64,000 nucleotides of DNA, from the NCBI GenBank assembly GCA_028023455.1, contig JAQFVV010006215.1, forward strand, positions 816,580 through 880,579, in the 5' to 3' direction. Source of the DNA: Epiperipatus broadwayi. Taxonomy: Eukaryota > Onychophora > Udeonychophora > Euonychophora > Peripatidae. This document shows positions 11,290 to 24,894 of this stretch, in pieces. The first letter of the stretch is position 1; the number at the start of each line of letters is the position of its first letter. The position numbers and the translations under genes are program-made. The notes under the pieces were generated by a model. The model saw nothing but the letters and a program-made list of their open reading frames with translations, was not told where the DNA came from and did not search any database.

Positions 11290-14200
11290 GGGAGGTAAGG
11301 GGTCATTACCTTCTGAGGTATAAGGAGGTAGGGGTTCTTTAATGTATAGAAGGCTTGGTGGATCAGCCAGTCCAGAGGTATTTGTGTTAAAAGACTGGGT
11401 ATTAGATGAATGAGGTGTGTTTAGAACTTTCTCTTCTTTTCCAATGTGGTCTTGGCCACTGTTGGAGATGTGGTTTTATTTAGATGTGGGTAATTTTCTT
11501 CGGAGTTGGTTTGGGGAGGATCGATGGATTTTCTTTTGTTCCCAGTGGAACCAGATGTAACACATTCCATTTCATCCTGATTGTTCAGAGAAAGTTCCTG
11601 AACCTGGGTTATAGAATTGCAAGAGCTGAATTTTGATATGGTGGTAGTAGGGTTGTGGTCTGGAAAGGAGAGGTTGTTTTTCTTTTTAGACTCTTGTGTA
11701 TTTTCTTGATTCTTGGTTTTTATGCTGGAGGAACTGAGAATTGTGTTATAATTTGTATTGGTGGACTATTGTGTTTGAAGTTCTGATGAAAGATGTACGT
11801 TGTCTGTTATAGTGGAAGTGGTAGGGTTATTCGGATGTTTTTTCAGTGGATAGGTCAAGAATTTCTGATCCCCGGGGGCTTCATTCTTTGTGAGTCTCGG
11901 TGTAGGATGATATGTAAGGTTGTTGTCTTTATGAGTTATACTTTGGGTGGTTATATGGCTTTTATGAATTTTCTGGTTGGTGTCCTTATTTGGTAATTCA
12001 GTAGGACTGTTGGGTCTAATTGTGATCTTTTCATGTTGTTTTGAAGGTTAAGTTTGTGTCTGTTGTGGAGTTTCTGCTGCTGTGGGTTTGCATTTGTGAT
12101 TACAGCTTTTACTGATTCCGCATGAGTTGCAGAGGTGATTGGTACAGTCTATGATAAGGTGGGTTCTCTGGCCACAATAGAAGCACTGTGGTCTGATTCC
12201 CACAAAAGCCAAAACCATAGAACAGCCTTTTGCATTGGCAATGGGATGTCTGTTGGTATGATTCCCTTGCTCACTTGGAGCTTAAAGGTGGCCATGTTGG
12301 AGAGGATTGATTTAAATGCTTTGTCAATGGGCAGATATGTAAATCTGACTACTTTGTCATAAGGTTGTAGCAGTTCTTGTAGCAGCGATTCTTCTAGGCC
12401 CATGATGCAGTTTTTGATGAATCCTGTTAGTATGGAGGATCTGGAGATGTCGATTGGAATAAGGATTTTTTTGTCTAAAATTTTGGTGTTATTTTTGAAG
12501 GTGTTCCTGCTGGCCCATGTTTTAAATTCTACTGCTATATATCTATCATTAGGGTGCAGTAGGATTCTGTGTATTTCTTCAGTGAGCCCTTCTTGTCTTA
12601 TATGGTCCAATAGGGCATGGATAGGGAATTTGTATAGTCTGCAGGTTGAATCTGTGATGGCCAGTATCACACTCTTGTCATTGCAATAGTTTGCGAGTGA
12701 TTTGAGGAGTGGCATCGGGATAGTATTGTTAAAGTTTTGGATAACTTCTTGAAGCTGCAGTTCAGATAGTTGTTGGACCGGAGTTCCAGAATTGTTAGGT
12801 TTTGGATATCCAGAATCAGTTTTGTTATTTTCTTGTTGATCCATTTTTTCGAAGATTTTTATATCTTCAGCTTCAGAATAGAGTGTATCATCCTGTTGTG
12901 CAATGGGGAGACTTGTTGGTTTTGACATATTTGGTTGAGATGGTTTATCTGGGTGTTTTTCTAGTCCAGTTGAGGCTCTAACCACACTAGCATAGGATCT
13001 GCTATTAGTCCACACTGTGTGTTATGACTGGGAGTTAGTGAAGTTGGCCTGATGTTGTGCACTTGGATTAGAGTATATTTGTATGTTTGGTGAGGTCGCT
13101 TTTGCTGAGATTTTATTATTATATATTGATGATCTGTAAAAAATCATGGTTTGTATATGTTTATCTGTTATTGGCCCTTGCTTTGAAGGCAATGCTGAGA
13201 CTGGATGGGCAGTTGAAGGGTCTGAGCCAGACGGATTGTTTGAAGAAAGTATGTTATTGTGTTGCTTGTAGTTAGGAGGGCTTGTCTGCTTGCAGGTTGT
13301 AGGTATTGCTGTTTCTTCAGAATCTGTCTGTTTAGGTGTAGCTGTAGTTTTTGGATATAGTTGGTATAATGTGCTCTTGGTATGTTTGGTTTGATGGCTT
13401 ATAGATTCAGCAGACTATGTGTTTATCCACTCTTCTGGTTGCTGTGGAGGAAGGGCACATCTTTGGTTATATGTATTTCCCAGCCCAGTGTTATTAGGAG
13501 TTGTAATGTTTATTTTTGAGTTCTTGCATGACTTCAAATTAGTCTCAATGTTTGCTGTAAGTATTGTAATTGAGCTGTGGTTGTTATTACTGACATTATT
13601 GTGTGTGGACTCCATGTTATAATGTGTAGGATCTATCGTGTAATTTGCAACAGGCTGAGAGTCAGGTTTGTTAGTAGGAGCAAGCAACGAGATTGATTTC
13701 TGTAGGGAATGATTAGTTTGACTTGAATGTATATTTGCTGATCTATTACTATTTTCTGGTTTGTCTATTATGTTTGTATTAGCTGTGAATTCGTCGACAG
13801 GCAGCGGCAGAGCATTCGTAAAAGTTTTTCTTTTGGTAGTACTATTTTTTCTGCTGCTGTGTTAGCGTCATTAGTATATGAGCTGGTTAAGACATCGCAT
13901 TGCATGCCAATTGAACTATCTGAAATTTCACTGGCAAGGCCGCTGCCATAGATATCTGGATATTCTGTCACTTTTGTAGATGGATGAGAGAATAATTCTT
14001 TGTATTCAGATCGTTGTGTTTTATTAAAAATATTGTTTTTGCCTTGTATATTATCATCTTTTTTTTTTTAAATTTAGCATTGCCGTAATTAAGCCATGAT
14101 TGTTTGCACTCATAAGTAATTATTTCTTTTTTTATTATTAGTAGGATTGGGTATTTCATATTCTAGATTAGTGTGGTTTTCAGTACAAGGTATAGTAATG

Positions 14201-15398
14201 TTAATATTATTCGTGTTATTGTTTTTACTATTAGGTTTTCCGGATTCTGTCACATTATAGCAATTATTGTAAGTGTTAGCGTTGTTTGACACCATTAGTT
14301 TTTTCTGTTAATACGGTTAGCATAGGGACGAAACTTGCGGGGACCATTGCCTTGTTATTAATGATAGAAGCTTGATTCTTTTTTTGTGTTTTGATCTTGT
14401 GTCTATTATGGAACTTATCTATAATGTTAGATTTTTTTGGTTTCTTGGTTTTATATGATATTTTTAAAGATTTACGGTTGTCCATTATGGCGCTGCTTGA
14501 AAAAAACTCTGTAGCGCGTATAGATTTTTTTTCTTTACTTGTTTTAACCAATTTGTTGTTAGTACTGTTAATAGCATAGGATTGCGAATTTTTTCCTTTT
14601 TTTGATTTAGAATTAATATTTATTTTATCTTGTTTAGTTGCATTCAGCTTTGTTGTGTCTATTTCTGTTAGTAGTGCAATTCTGATTTATATGTAAACTA
14701 GCGTCATTCAACGCCATTATTGTTTTATTATTATAATGATTTTGAAAACTATCTAGTAGTATGAATTGTGAATTATCACAGTGGCTAGGCTCTATACTGG
14801 AATTTTCCGCATCTGAATCATTAGGTTTAGATCTTGCTTTGTTAGACGTAAGTATCTTCCTGAGATTAATACTAGCTCTGGTGTGTTTGGCTATTGGGAA
14901 TTTATTATAATCTATATTGTGTGATATGTTGAGAGGATCGGAATTAAGCTCAACGTTATTAGATGAAACGTAGTCTGTGTTTTCACCAGGCCTTTGGCTT
15001 ACATTGACTTCATTGAAGCTTGCTAATTGTTGCATTTCAACATTATTAGTAGAGAACACATTATCTGATATATTAAGAAAGGGATTTTTCTCTAGGTCTA
15101 AATGACTGTAAGTTTGGTTATGATTATCAAAATGGGTGGTAGATGGTTCCATCAGAGTTCCGGGTATGAGCATGTCTGGTGTGCTCTGTGTCAGGCCCTT
15201 AATAACGTTTGCGAAGATTTTATTTTCCACAAAGTGCTTTTTTGATTTTGTTTTACTGATTCTTGTATTATACCGTATAGTAGATTTGATTTCTAAATTA
15301 CTATTATTATTTCTAAGAAGGTAATTAGGTTGATCATGTAATTTATTAAGAGTCCTAGTAGATCTACATTTTTTGCTTTCCGTAGCGTTTTCTGACAT
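11290..15398 (-). pseudogene. LINE ORF1 (gag-like), exceptionally long, Asn/Ser/Thr-rich, frameshifted
   Basis: A single protein can be followed from the ATG at 15398 down to about 11.3 kb across six apparent frame changes, near 14.65, 14.30, 14.13, 14.06, 13.86 and 12.25 kb, plus isolated stops such as those at 13415 and about 13.03 kb. The first two thirds are low-complexity and polar (Asn, Ser, Thr, Lys). A folded region lies at about 12.8-12.2 kb, followed by the knuckle and a Pro/Thr/Asn-rich tail. ORF1 proteins bind the element RNA. About 1,360 codons is long for a LINE ORF1. Several frame changes fall in A-runs, so base-call error is as possible as decay. Confidence 0.75.
12144..12185 (-). 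other. CCHC zinc knuckle of LINE ORF1
   Basis: The minus-strand codons read CFYCGQRTHLIIDC, a textbook CX2CX4HX4C knuckle. It lies in the frame one step away from the main 12149-13015 frame, which runs to a stop at 12149 directly over it. The knuckle is followed by a second Cys-rich stretch, CNSCGISKSCNHKC. Such knuckles bind nucleic acid in gag-like proteins. Its preservation in the shifted frame shows the frame change is recent or an assembly error. Confidence 0.9.
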
Positions 15399-15430
15399 AT
15401 AATGGAAGCTATCTGCTGCTTCAACCTAGG

Positions 15431-16560
15431 GCTTAAATTTTACCCTAAATTTAGGGACATAGGAGGTATCCCCCACATCCATTTTACTAATTAAGTAAAA
15501 AGATCTTACCTTAATGTAGTTAGGCTTCCGCTATCCAAATCACTATGATTTTTAAGACACTTTTTTTAAAATTATTTGAGGAGCTGAGGTAAATGGCATC
15601 CAGTTTCTAGAAAAGTAGATGGCGCTCATGTCAATTTTGCTTTAAAGCTAGATTCTTTTAAAAATCTTTATTTTACTTTTTTTATTTTTTAAATATATAA
15701 TTTTAAACATTAAAAGTATAAAGGTAAACTAATAAATAAATAATCAAAAATTTACCCCAAATTCGCAACTCAACCAGACTAGTTAAAAAAACAACAACAC
15801 TAAAATACTACCAATGGTTTCACTGCTACAAGCAGACTTTCAATCTTGGCTAATCTAGTTGAATTGTGAATTTGTGGTAATTTCAATTAATATATATTTA
15901 TACTTTATTCTTAAATAATATATATCGTATTTTTTTTTCTAAATAAAAAAATTTGGAATTCACTTTATTTTATTTTCATCTCCAAAAGAGATTGTTTATT
16001 TTAGATAAATTTAGATGAAATTTTTGTAATGTTAATAATCTGATATAAGTACCAAAATATAAGCCCACAAAAAAAGTTTGCTTGGAGCAGCAAACAAGCT
16101 CAGGCTGATCCTATGCTTAATGACCTTCGAATTTCTATTCTCTCTCTCCATAATTTATCTTTTCGATACCCATATTTTAAGCTTTTTGTATTTTTGCTTT
16201 TATCTTTGACCTCATAAGCATTTATTTTTATATAGGATTTTTCTTTTTTTTTACTACATATTTCAGTTAATAATGTAATATCCATCATCTCTTTCAATGT
16301 ACTTCTTCACTTATTACTTCAATCTATTTTTCTAACTGTACTATTATTTCTCTTATTCTAACTTTTTTGCCTATGATATAATTATTTTCTAGTGTGCTCA
16401 TTAGTTTCAAAAGTAACCTTTATTAAGTAAAAGATTACATAAATTTTTGTGTCTACTTACCCATTGCTGATTACAAAGCATTCAATGTTACAAAGTAAAA
16501 CAATTATTAACCAGGTTTACAAAAGGGACATACCCTCAATAACAATTATATCCATAAAAG
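15431..16560. other. AT-rich sequence, nothing recognised
   Basis: Includes a 65-codon minus-strand frame at 16100-16297 that is Lys/Glu-rich and shows no motif. No repeat family recognised. Confidence 0.5.
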
Positions 16561-17115
16561 GGTTGCTAGGATCTTGTTTAATGTATATATGTCCATGAAT
16601 CTACATGGCCCAACTGCCAAGAAGTCATCTATACCCAATGATCCCATCTCTGGGGCCTGAAGCGAAGACCCAAATGCTTCAGCTGAATAGGTGGACATCC
16701 AGCATTATGCCAACCACCACAGCAGGCAACAAGGTCCAAGGCACCAAGGCCATTAAACATTAAATCCTTGACCCATAGCCAAGCCATGCTGAACCCATTA
16801 CAGGTACCTCTATCTCCCAATTCAACAGTCCAAATGAGCAGGGACCACATTTGGTCTACCTGCTCCAAATTGGAATGCCAACTAGGGAAAAGCTAACAAG
16901 TAGCGAGCACAGATCTGCACTGCTCAAAACCAACCTAACAAGGGGGCGCAGCAGCCCATCAGAACAGAAATGGTACTGAAACTTTGATCCTGTACTCCCT
17001 TGGCAGGTTTTCCGGGTAGCGGCAATGATCACCAATAGCCCGCACCAATAAACCAGGCCCCCAATGGCCACCACCATCTACCCCTGAGGAGGGAAAGAGA
17101 AGTACAGACCCATAC
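16560..17115. other. GC-rich block of unknown origin
   Basis: About 550 bp that is clearly less AT-rich than anything else in the window, with abrupt edges. On the minus strand two frames overlap slightly: 17077-16856 (73 codons, starts MVVAIGGLVYWCG, Cys/Leu/Val-rich) and 16868-16629 (79 codons, Trp-rich, ends RPQRWDHWV). No motif links them to a known family, and a frame change would be needed to join them. It could be an inserted foreign or organellar piece, a gene fragment or an unknown repeat. I cannot assign it. Confidence 0.5.
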
Positions 17116-17678
17116 CTGTGAAATATAATTTATTTTAATGATTTATTGTTTTAAGTTTTGCCTACAATGTCATCTTGTATCTCAATCTGTTTTTCTGTAT
17201 GATTGTTTTATTTTCTTTTATTTCTTTTGATGACTATCATATATTATATTTACATTCAATTAAATTTTAGATAAGATTTATATATTTGAAATTTGAGATC
17301 TAGCTTTCTAAACTATCTGAAATTTGTAATTGTGTCAGGACAGATTTGAATTAGTTTGAATTCCACATTGTGCACTGTTTGTACAACAAGTTATTTTATT
17401 ACCACACGTGAGTACATCATTTATGTATCTGGATGTTGGTTCATCACCTCTAAGTGATTAATTAGGCCACTAATGTTCAGTCTGATATCTATATAATTGA
17501 AGCCTTTGTTGGTAAACATCCATTGGCAATCAGTTTATTCTTTAGTTATTCATTTATATGTCTGGAATCTATGATCAAGAGTATATTGATGGACATAAAA
17601 AAATAGCTAATTTTGAATATATGACACAAAGTATTGATTATGATTAAAACTATACATGACATAAATATGCCAGTAAAC
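17116..17678. other. AT-rich sequence, nothing recognised
   Basis: No gene or repeat recognised. Confidence 0.5.
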
Positions 17679-17810
17679 ATCACATGAACACCATTTTTAT
17701 GCTTACACATGCCGTTTACACAAAGGCAAAACTCTCCCTACAGTAGTGCCACTTAGTATATCTATTGATTATTCTGACTTGCATTGAGTGGCATTACTGT
17801 ATGTGTAGAC
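17679..17810. mobile_element. Family-1 hammerhead foldback, copy C (ribozyme deleted)
   Basis: Starts with ATCACATGAACACC, the same outer end as copies D and F. It contains the arm CAAAACTCTCCCTACAGTAG and, after only a few bases, its inverted partner (about 17764-17808). The central ribozyme segment is missing, so the orientation cannot be given. No convincing target-site duplication was found. Confidence 0.6.
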
Positions 17811-18846
17811 ATTTAATATTATTTATAATAATGAAATTATGTATCCATTCCTCTGAAATTTCTATACAAAGCTTATATTGCAGTCAGTTCATGATCATCA
17901 TTTTGCAAATCATTCCTCAATCTTTTATATCGGTAGCTTTATTTATAAATTGACAATATTATTATATCCTCAGGGTGTTCGCATAGTACCTTTAGTTGAA
18001 ATTAAGCTAATTTCTTACATTCATATTACCAGTAGTAACTTATCTTTGGACATAATAAGTACATGAAATGAGGCAGGTTTATCTATGAAAGTAGGTTTAT
18101 GTAACAATAATAAAATTTATTAAATGATGTAGATCAATAAATATCACTCATGAAAACACATACTAGTGAAACTGAAATATGAATATATTTTGACTCTTTT
18201 TTAGTATGTAATAGTGGTACATCTTTGTAATATATTTAGATCATTTGCCAATAACAATAACAGTAATAATAACAATAATATCAACACCATCATATTCCTA
18301 ACCATAGCTACTAAGAAAAAAAGCCTTCTAACTCTTTCTATATCACTTTTGCATGACTATAACAATTGAATTCTTTAATCTCTACATTTATTTTGTCGAA
18401 GCACTCAAAAATTGAATTTGTAATTAATAATATAAATAATTGGAAATGATTATCACAATGGCATATATATATAATGTAACCATTACTTTAATGATGATGA
18501 TCAAATAACTTAGCACTAAAAGTTAAGTTAAATATAATGATTCTAAAAGTATGTTTAATTTCTTTCTAGATTCAATTTAGATTAATCTTCAGATGCCAAA
18601 AGTTTTAAATAAAATGCCAACTTCTGGAAACCTTAATACTACTAACCATACTCATTTTAGATTACTACCATTATCCCTGAATGTTTCCCAGTGAATTGCC
18701 CGATTTTTCAGAGGTAGTGGATATTTATGACATATGTTTGGAATGAGTTTGAAAAACAAACAAATTAAATTGGTTAATAAAAAAAATAAGCTAACAACTT
18801 ATTTATAATAAATAGAATATAAAATAACTGCTACCAGATAAACACA
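17811..18846. other. AT-rich sequence, nothing recognised
   Basis: Short AAC/AAT-type simple sequence near 18250-18290. No gene seen. Confidence 0.5.
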
Positions 18847-19188
<342 letters not shown>

Positions 19189-20660
19189 AACATTGAAAAT
19201 AAGAAAAGAAATAATATCTATAAATATTATAACATGATTTTATGGGTAAATATAAAGATAATATCATATGTTTATTATATATGCACACATTTTTATCAAT
19301 AATCTCTATCAATCCTGTCCTACACTGTAGATGAATTCCACTAGTTACCATTTTAAAAAGTCTTTTGCTAACTAATGTCATTATACTTGTTGTGATGGAA
19401 GAAGTATTGAAAAATATTTTAAAACAGTCAGCAAGGTATGGCTATCTAAGCCTGTCTGAATAAAACATTTTCAAAAAATTACACATTCTTTATGAAGGGC
19501 CATATGAAATTATTAAGGAACATGGTGAAAGTGCTTTCTTATTACATTTGGCACATGAAGAAGTTGTGTGAACATGCCTCATTTCTGCTCAATTTCACTT
19601 CTATATAGATACATATAATATATAAAATATAAATAAATTGAGCATACAGTGGTATATAATATGAAAAGTGGCATGCAATATGTGTGTTTAAATTGACTTA
19701 AAGTGTTTGGAATAAGAAATAAGATCAGAATATATATATATACTAACAATTTATTAAAGCAGTAGTTTGAGTTTAAGAAGACAAGGGAAGATTTGATAAA
19801 CAGCAGTATAGTTTGGTAGAAATAATAGTTAATGCAGGTATATCATGTTATATTGGAGAGGATCTCATAGGTAGGGTTGAGACTGGTGTGTTCATTTAAT
19901 GATAAAGTATAAATAAAAATATTTAAGATTGTTGCAAACATAAAATAAAAGAGAATAATTAAAATATTAATAAGAACAATTGTCAAAGGAAGCATTTCTA
20001 ATTATTTATATTATTATTATTTATATATACTATTCTTTATTCTAAAATTTATTACATTATTAGCTTTTATTGTCATCTTTTATATCAACAACTTAGTTTA
20101 TTACATTCCCAGTAACTTAATTCTTTTAATGATACCAATAATATGTGTTTGTTTTCTCACTGGCTTTCAAGCCCTCCTTATTACCTCCATATATCACTTC
20201 ATACTTTACCATATAATCCAATGTCTGCAGATTACTCTTATATTAAGAGTTCACATATTTGATCTACACGTAAGCACTGGTAAAATACAATTATTGCAAA
20301 CTTTTCACATTCGGAGGCATACTTCCTTTTAATATGAATTTACTTATTCCAAAATCAGTCTATCTATTTTTAATTCTACAATTAATTTCACCCATCATGT
20401 TCATCTGTATTTGTTATTCACAACAACTTTCCTTACAAAAACTAAATGGGTTTTATTCTTACCAACCTTATCCATTTATAAATGTATTTTATTAGGTTGC
20501 CTTTAGTTCTTTGCTTATATCATTTTACATAAATTTTCTAACCGTATTATTTATCAAATATTTCCACCACCCCCTTTCATTTATTATGTTTCTTTAATCA
20601 GAAATATACTATGTTATTCTTCTCCTTCACTTTCTTTGCATATCTTCATATAATCATATA
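19189..20660. other. AT-rich sequence, nothing recognised
   Basis: No gene or repeat family recognised. Frames at 19139-19381 and 20129-20332 show no domain. Confidence 0.5.
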
Positions 20661-20922
20661 TATTACTTATAATACTTCATTCATATCCACTTTAATGCAA
20701 GTAATTTTCTTAACCATCTTTATTTTCTTATAGTTTCAATTGTCCAGCAGTCTTTGTCAGAGCTATATCTTCCTTAGTTTTAACTTTAATTAAAAAAAAA
20801 AAACTAAGGAAGATATAGCTCTGATGAAGACTGCTGGACAGTTGAAACTGTAAGAAAATAAAGAAGGTTAAGAAAATTACTTGCATTAAAGTGTATATGA
20901 ATGAAGTATTATAAGTAATGTT
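20661..20922. mobile_element. Foldback element with hammerhead-like motifs (family 4)
   Basis: Two arms of about 120 bp (20661-20780 and 20803-20922) are near-perfect inverted copies around an A-rich loop. The right arm, plus strand, has CTGATGA (20821-20827), a five-pair GACTG/CAGTT stem II with a CTGGA loop, and GAAAC (20844-20848). The left arm has the mirror motif on the minus strand with CTGACAA and GAAAC. An extra A follows CTGATGA, and stems I and III are too short to fold convincingly, so I call this hammerhead-like only. No target-site duplication seen. Confidence 0.6.
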
Positions 20923-21116
20923 TCGTTAACTGAAAATTTTCTATTGAATTGCTACCTTTTTTATATATTTACTATTTATATAGCTGATCTTAGTAGATTA
21001 ATAATTGTCTTCTTATTAAACTCAAATTCTAAATCATCTTATTATTTTCTATGCTGACTATTATTGACTATTACTGTATATCATAGACTAATAAGAAATT
21101 GCATAATTCTTTAGAT

Positions 21117-21866
21117 TACACAATATATGTTCAAACAAGAGCAACTATCTACTCCAGTGCCATCTATAGTAAATTTGAGTAATCAGTGATTAACAAAATG
21201 GTAGTGCATTCAATTTCCCATTTATGTACTAGTTTATGTAAAGTTATAAGTAATAGTTATGCATCAAGTTCCATTTACTATTCAACCTAAATATCTGAAA
21301 TTTCACACCTTAGAATTTTGAACATGTGAACAATTATATGAATCTGATTACAATTAAGTAACTATATATTTTAGTGCCCTCATTGATTTTTTTTTTTATT
21401 AACTCTATAGTCAGTTTTTTTTTCTGGGTAGGAATGTTAATATTTAACAACTACCCACCCGATAAAAGCAGCTCTTTACTCTAATATTATCTATAGCAAG
21501 CTGACAATATATTTAAATTTTGCATTCTCAGATTGATTTCTGCCTTTTGCCTTTATCAATTAGAGTTTGGGTTTATATAACAAACTCTTTGACTAGGTTG
21601 GTTTGAGTTTAACACATTAAGGTGTTTTGAATTTCGGGGTTTAATCTTAAGTGGTAGTAATAAATTGGAATTAAAAGAGATTGTTAAATGGATAATAGCT
21701 TCACTTCCAGTTTTGAATCTTAAGTCTCATTGAAAAAGATAAAAGCTAAAAGTTAGTCTAGTAATAGGATTTATATGCACTACCAGATGGTAATCAGTGA
21801 TTGATCAAACTTACTATAGAGGGCACTAGTAGAGAAAGCTTCTTTTGTTTTATCATACTATTGTGG
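21117..21866. mobile_element. Diverged family-1-like composite with two decayed hammerheads
   Basis: The inverted arms (about 21117-21230 and 21775-21866) contain AGTGCC and GAGTAATCAGTGATT blocks that align with family-1 arms. Decayed ribozyme cores face outwards: minus strand at about 21528-21562 (TTGATAAAGGC then GCAGAAAT) and plus strand at about 21735-21775 (CATTGAAAAAG then TAAAAGTTAGTC). A partial third copy of the internal segment lies at about 21990-22140, with arm-like sequence to about 22200. All copies have lost core bases. Confidence 0.5.
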
Positions 21867-22200
21867 ACATTAAAGAATTAAATGATTTATTATTAATAGT
21901 TCTAGACAGAAAAAAAATATATATTTATGGTTAACAAAGAATTGAGGATACTAAAATATATAGTTATTAACCAGAAATCCAGATCTTTATAACTATCTGA
22001 GGAGATGGTCTTAGTTTAAAAATTTTAGAGTGTTTTGAATTTAAACTTTTAGCTTGAATAATAAAATAAAGTTAAAGCTACATACCTGAATTATTTCAGA
22101 TCTGCTTCTAAGCCTCAATAAAGACAAAATGCCTTAAACTGATCAAGAATGAAGATTTAAAGGCACTACTATCTGGCTTTAGTTTACTATAGACTTTAGA

Positions 22201-24119
22201 ATAGAGAACTACTTTAATATTGTTATATAAATAGTTAGAATGTAATAAAGTTCAATTTACATCATCAATGTTAAGCCTTTATTATTATTATTAAGATTAT
22301 CATATAGTTTAGTTAATTACTGAACAAATTAAAATGAAAAGAAGAACAAAGGACCATAGCTTTTTAGAGACCTAAGAATCTTTTTTGTGAATCTTCGCAT
22401 AGACGAGAACGTTTCACATTTAAACAAAGGACCGGTGTACCTTGGCTCACTTTAATTTTTAAATAAGTAAAAAAGATGTATATATTTTAATTGTATGTAC
22501 AGTAAAATATTTAAAATACTTATAAGAAATTATGGCTTTTGTAGCAATCGAACATATATAAATATTTACGTGTGTGTGTATTTCGAAAAGATGATTTAAA
22601 ATAAGCTACAGATTTTTACTTTTGATTAATGTTTTATTAGAATCTCTCATTTATGACAAGAATTGTATTTTAGTTAGTATATTATTTATCTGTGTACAAA
22701 CTATTATTGAAATTCTATTTTATACAACTATGATTCATAAAAGTAATGATTATGCCAAATCTGATAATGATGTCACCACAAATAATTTGTTTCTTTATTA
22801 GAGATTATATAAATTTGTTATGCTAAGTTGAACATGGAAAATAGTAAAGTGCGTGTGTGTCATTGTTAAAAAATAAAACAGCCTAATTTTTTTTAGTAAA
22901 TAAGAAGTAGATCGTAGAAAGGTTTGTTTTGTTTTTTTATTTAAAAAATAATTTAATTCATTTACAAATACAAGATGCATTCAATGATATAATCTATATT
23001 TATAGATATGTTATTAGTCATGTGACCTTTTAAAAACTTTAACGTTTTAATCATATCTCGATTTAAATTGATAATACTGTACCTATAATATACATTATTC
23101 AAATAAAAGTTAAAATTGCATTTAAAAAATTGCATGAATTTTATTCCTAAAAAAAAGAAATAACAGTTAAATTTAGGTTTTACAAAGGTTTTGTTACATT
23201 TAATGCATAATTCCACTTATTGTCATTTCCATAATTCTGGGATTTGAATCTGGACTGGGTGAATCATGAAAATCAGTAACCGAATCAAACCAACCCTCAT
23301 GCATAAGCTAATAAATATACCGGTTGAGTTAATCATATGAGTATCAGAGTATTGTCTGGACAAACACATTGTGTTTATATAAAGATGTTGCTTTTATTAT
23401 TGTTGATGAAAGAATTATACTCTCATAAGGTATTACACTTCTATTAATATGGAACTTATTATTTATTTTTACATTTTTATATAAATATTATTAATGAGGT
23501 ATGTTTTAATTTCTGCCTTACACATCTTAACAAAATTTAATAATGTCTTCAAAATGCTATCTTAAATTGCACTATGCAACTCTTAGTAAAGGCTGCTTGA
23601 TTAAATTATGCTGAGCTAAAATGATTGATTACATGTGGTGGATTGTAAATGAAGATAGTAAAGTATTACTTTTATCTTTGATATGATCAAGAATATAAAT
23701 GAACTATTTCTTGTATACTTTTTTGATTGACAAATTATTTAATCAGAAAATATATTTAGGGAGTCTCATGATATTTGGTTACAATGTTTATGAAGTGGGG
23801 TTTCAATTTAAAATTTCTTCCTGATAACTGGGAATTTTTAAGCAAATCTCAGATTTATTCAAGAAATTGGTTCAAAGCTAATCTAGCTAATTATCCATTA
23901 ATGATCAGTAAATAGGCATCCAAAAATTATTAGAAAGGAAGAATAAGCTCCAGATTAATCAAGACAATCAAATGAGTATCAGTGTATAAACCATAAGAGA
24001 AAAAAGTAATTATAATATGATGTGTTTATTATTAATGAAGAAAATGTTATATTTCTGATTCACCTTTACCTTTTAGCATGTATTATAGAACAGTTATATA
24101 TCAATGAAGCCAGCTGCTC
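22201..24119. other. AT-rich sequence, nothing recognised
   Basis: No gene or repeat assigned. Frames at 22798-22980 and 22962-23216 are AT-driven and motif-free. Confidence 0.5.
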
Positions 24120-24805
24120 TATTAGAAAACAATTAACAATAATAATCAACCCCTAAGCTACCAACATCTCAACCTGTAGTCAAAGCAATCTCTAAGAGCA
24201 ATAAAGGGAGTAGTACTTTAATCTATGGTCTGATATGTTTATATAGACACCAAAGAATACAACTTGATTAAGGAGTGTGAGATTAATAATGCAAAGAAGT
24301 TTAAACAAACCTCATAAATCAGGCAAATATAACCTGTTCTAAAAGTAGACTAATAAATAATCATTTACAATTTCCAAATTTCATATAAAGAATATATTTA
24401 CTAAGACAATAAAGGCAATTATTCAATATTTTAATAGGTTTATAAATATAAATGATAACAATCAACCGTTAAGCTAGCAACAATCTCAACCTGTAGTCAA
24501 GGCAACCTCCTTTAACAATAAAGGTGGTACCATCTTTATATGTGGTCTAATATGTTTATATAGACATTAAACAGAAAGTTTGTAATGCTGATTAATGAGA
24601 TTTGTTAAAACTTCTTTGCATTATTAATTCCGAACTCCTTGATCAAGTTGCAATTTTTAGTGTATATATGAACATATCACACTATAGTTAAAGTTGGTAC
24701 CATCTTTATTATTAAATGGGATTGCCTTGACTATAGGTTGAGATTGTTGATAGCTTATGAGTTGATTGAAGTCTATTAAAATTTTGAGTAATTGGCTTTA
24801 TTGTC
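24120..24805. mobile_element. Foldback composite without a visible ribozyme (family 7)
   Basis: Three copies of one unit. Copies at about 24120-24330 and 24400-24580 are direct, sharing ATCTCAACCTGTAGTCAA. The third, about 24640-24805, is inverted (TTGACTATAGGTTGAGAT). The middle and right copies form a hairpin. The direct-plus-inverted layout matches the hammerhead composites, but I found no CUGANGA/GAAA pair and no clear target-site duplication. Confidence 0.6.
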
Positions 24806-24894
24806 TTAATTGACAATGATTAAAGAACAACAAACAGATGTAACAAACAGATGTATATAAAGTATGAGACCATACCTGTTCCAATAAGAATATA

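Larger units (their letters stand above)
7930..15430 (-). mobile_element. Nearly full-length APE-type LINE, copy 2 (about 7.5 kb)
   Basis: The minus strand carries, in order from 15.4 kb downwards, a very long ORF1, a CCHC knuckle, ORF2 with endonuclease, RT and a C-terminal CCHC domain, and a 3' tail with AATAAA near 7940. It is much richer in G+C and in sense-codon structure than its surroundings. The boundaries are approximate: I saw no target-site duplication and no microsatellite at either end. Clade is unresolved; the ORF1 knuckle plus APE endonuclease plus the terminal CX2C-H-C motif fit the I/Jockey or Tad-like groups. Confidence 0.85.

Noticed and set aside
13415-13622. Stop near 13415 as the natural end of a separate ORF1 protein
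   Set aside because: The same frame continues past it to 12149 with matching composition, so it is more likely a nonsense change within one long ORF1.
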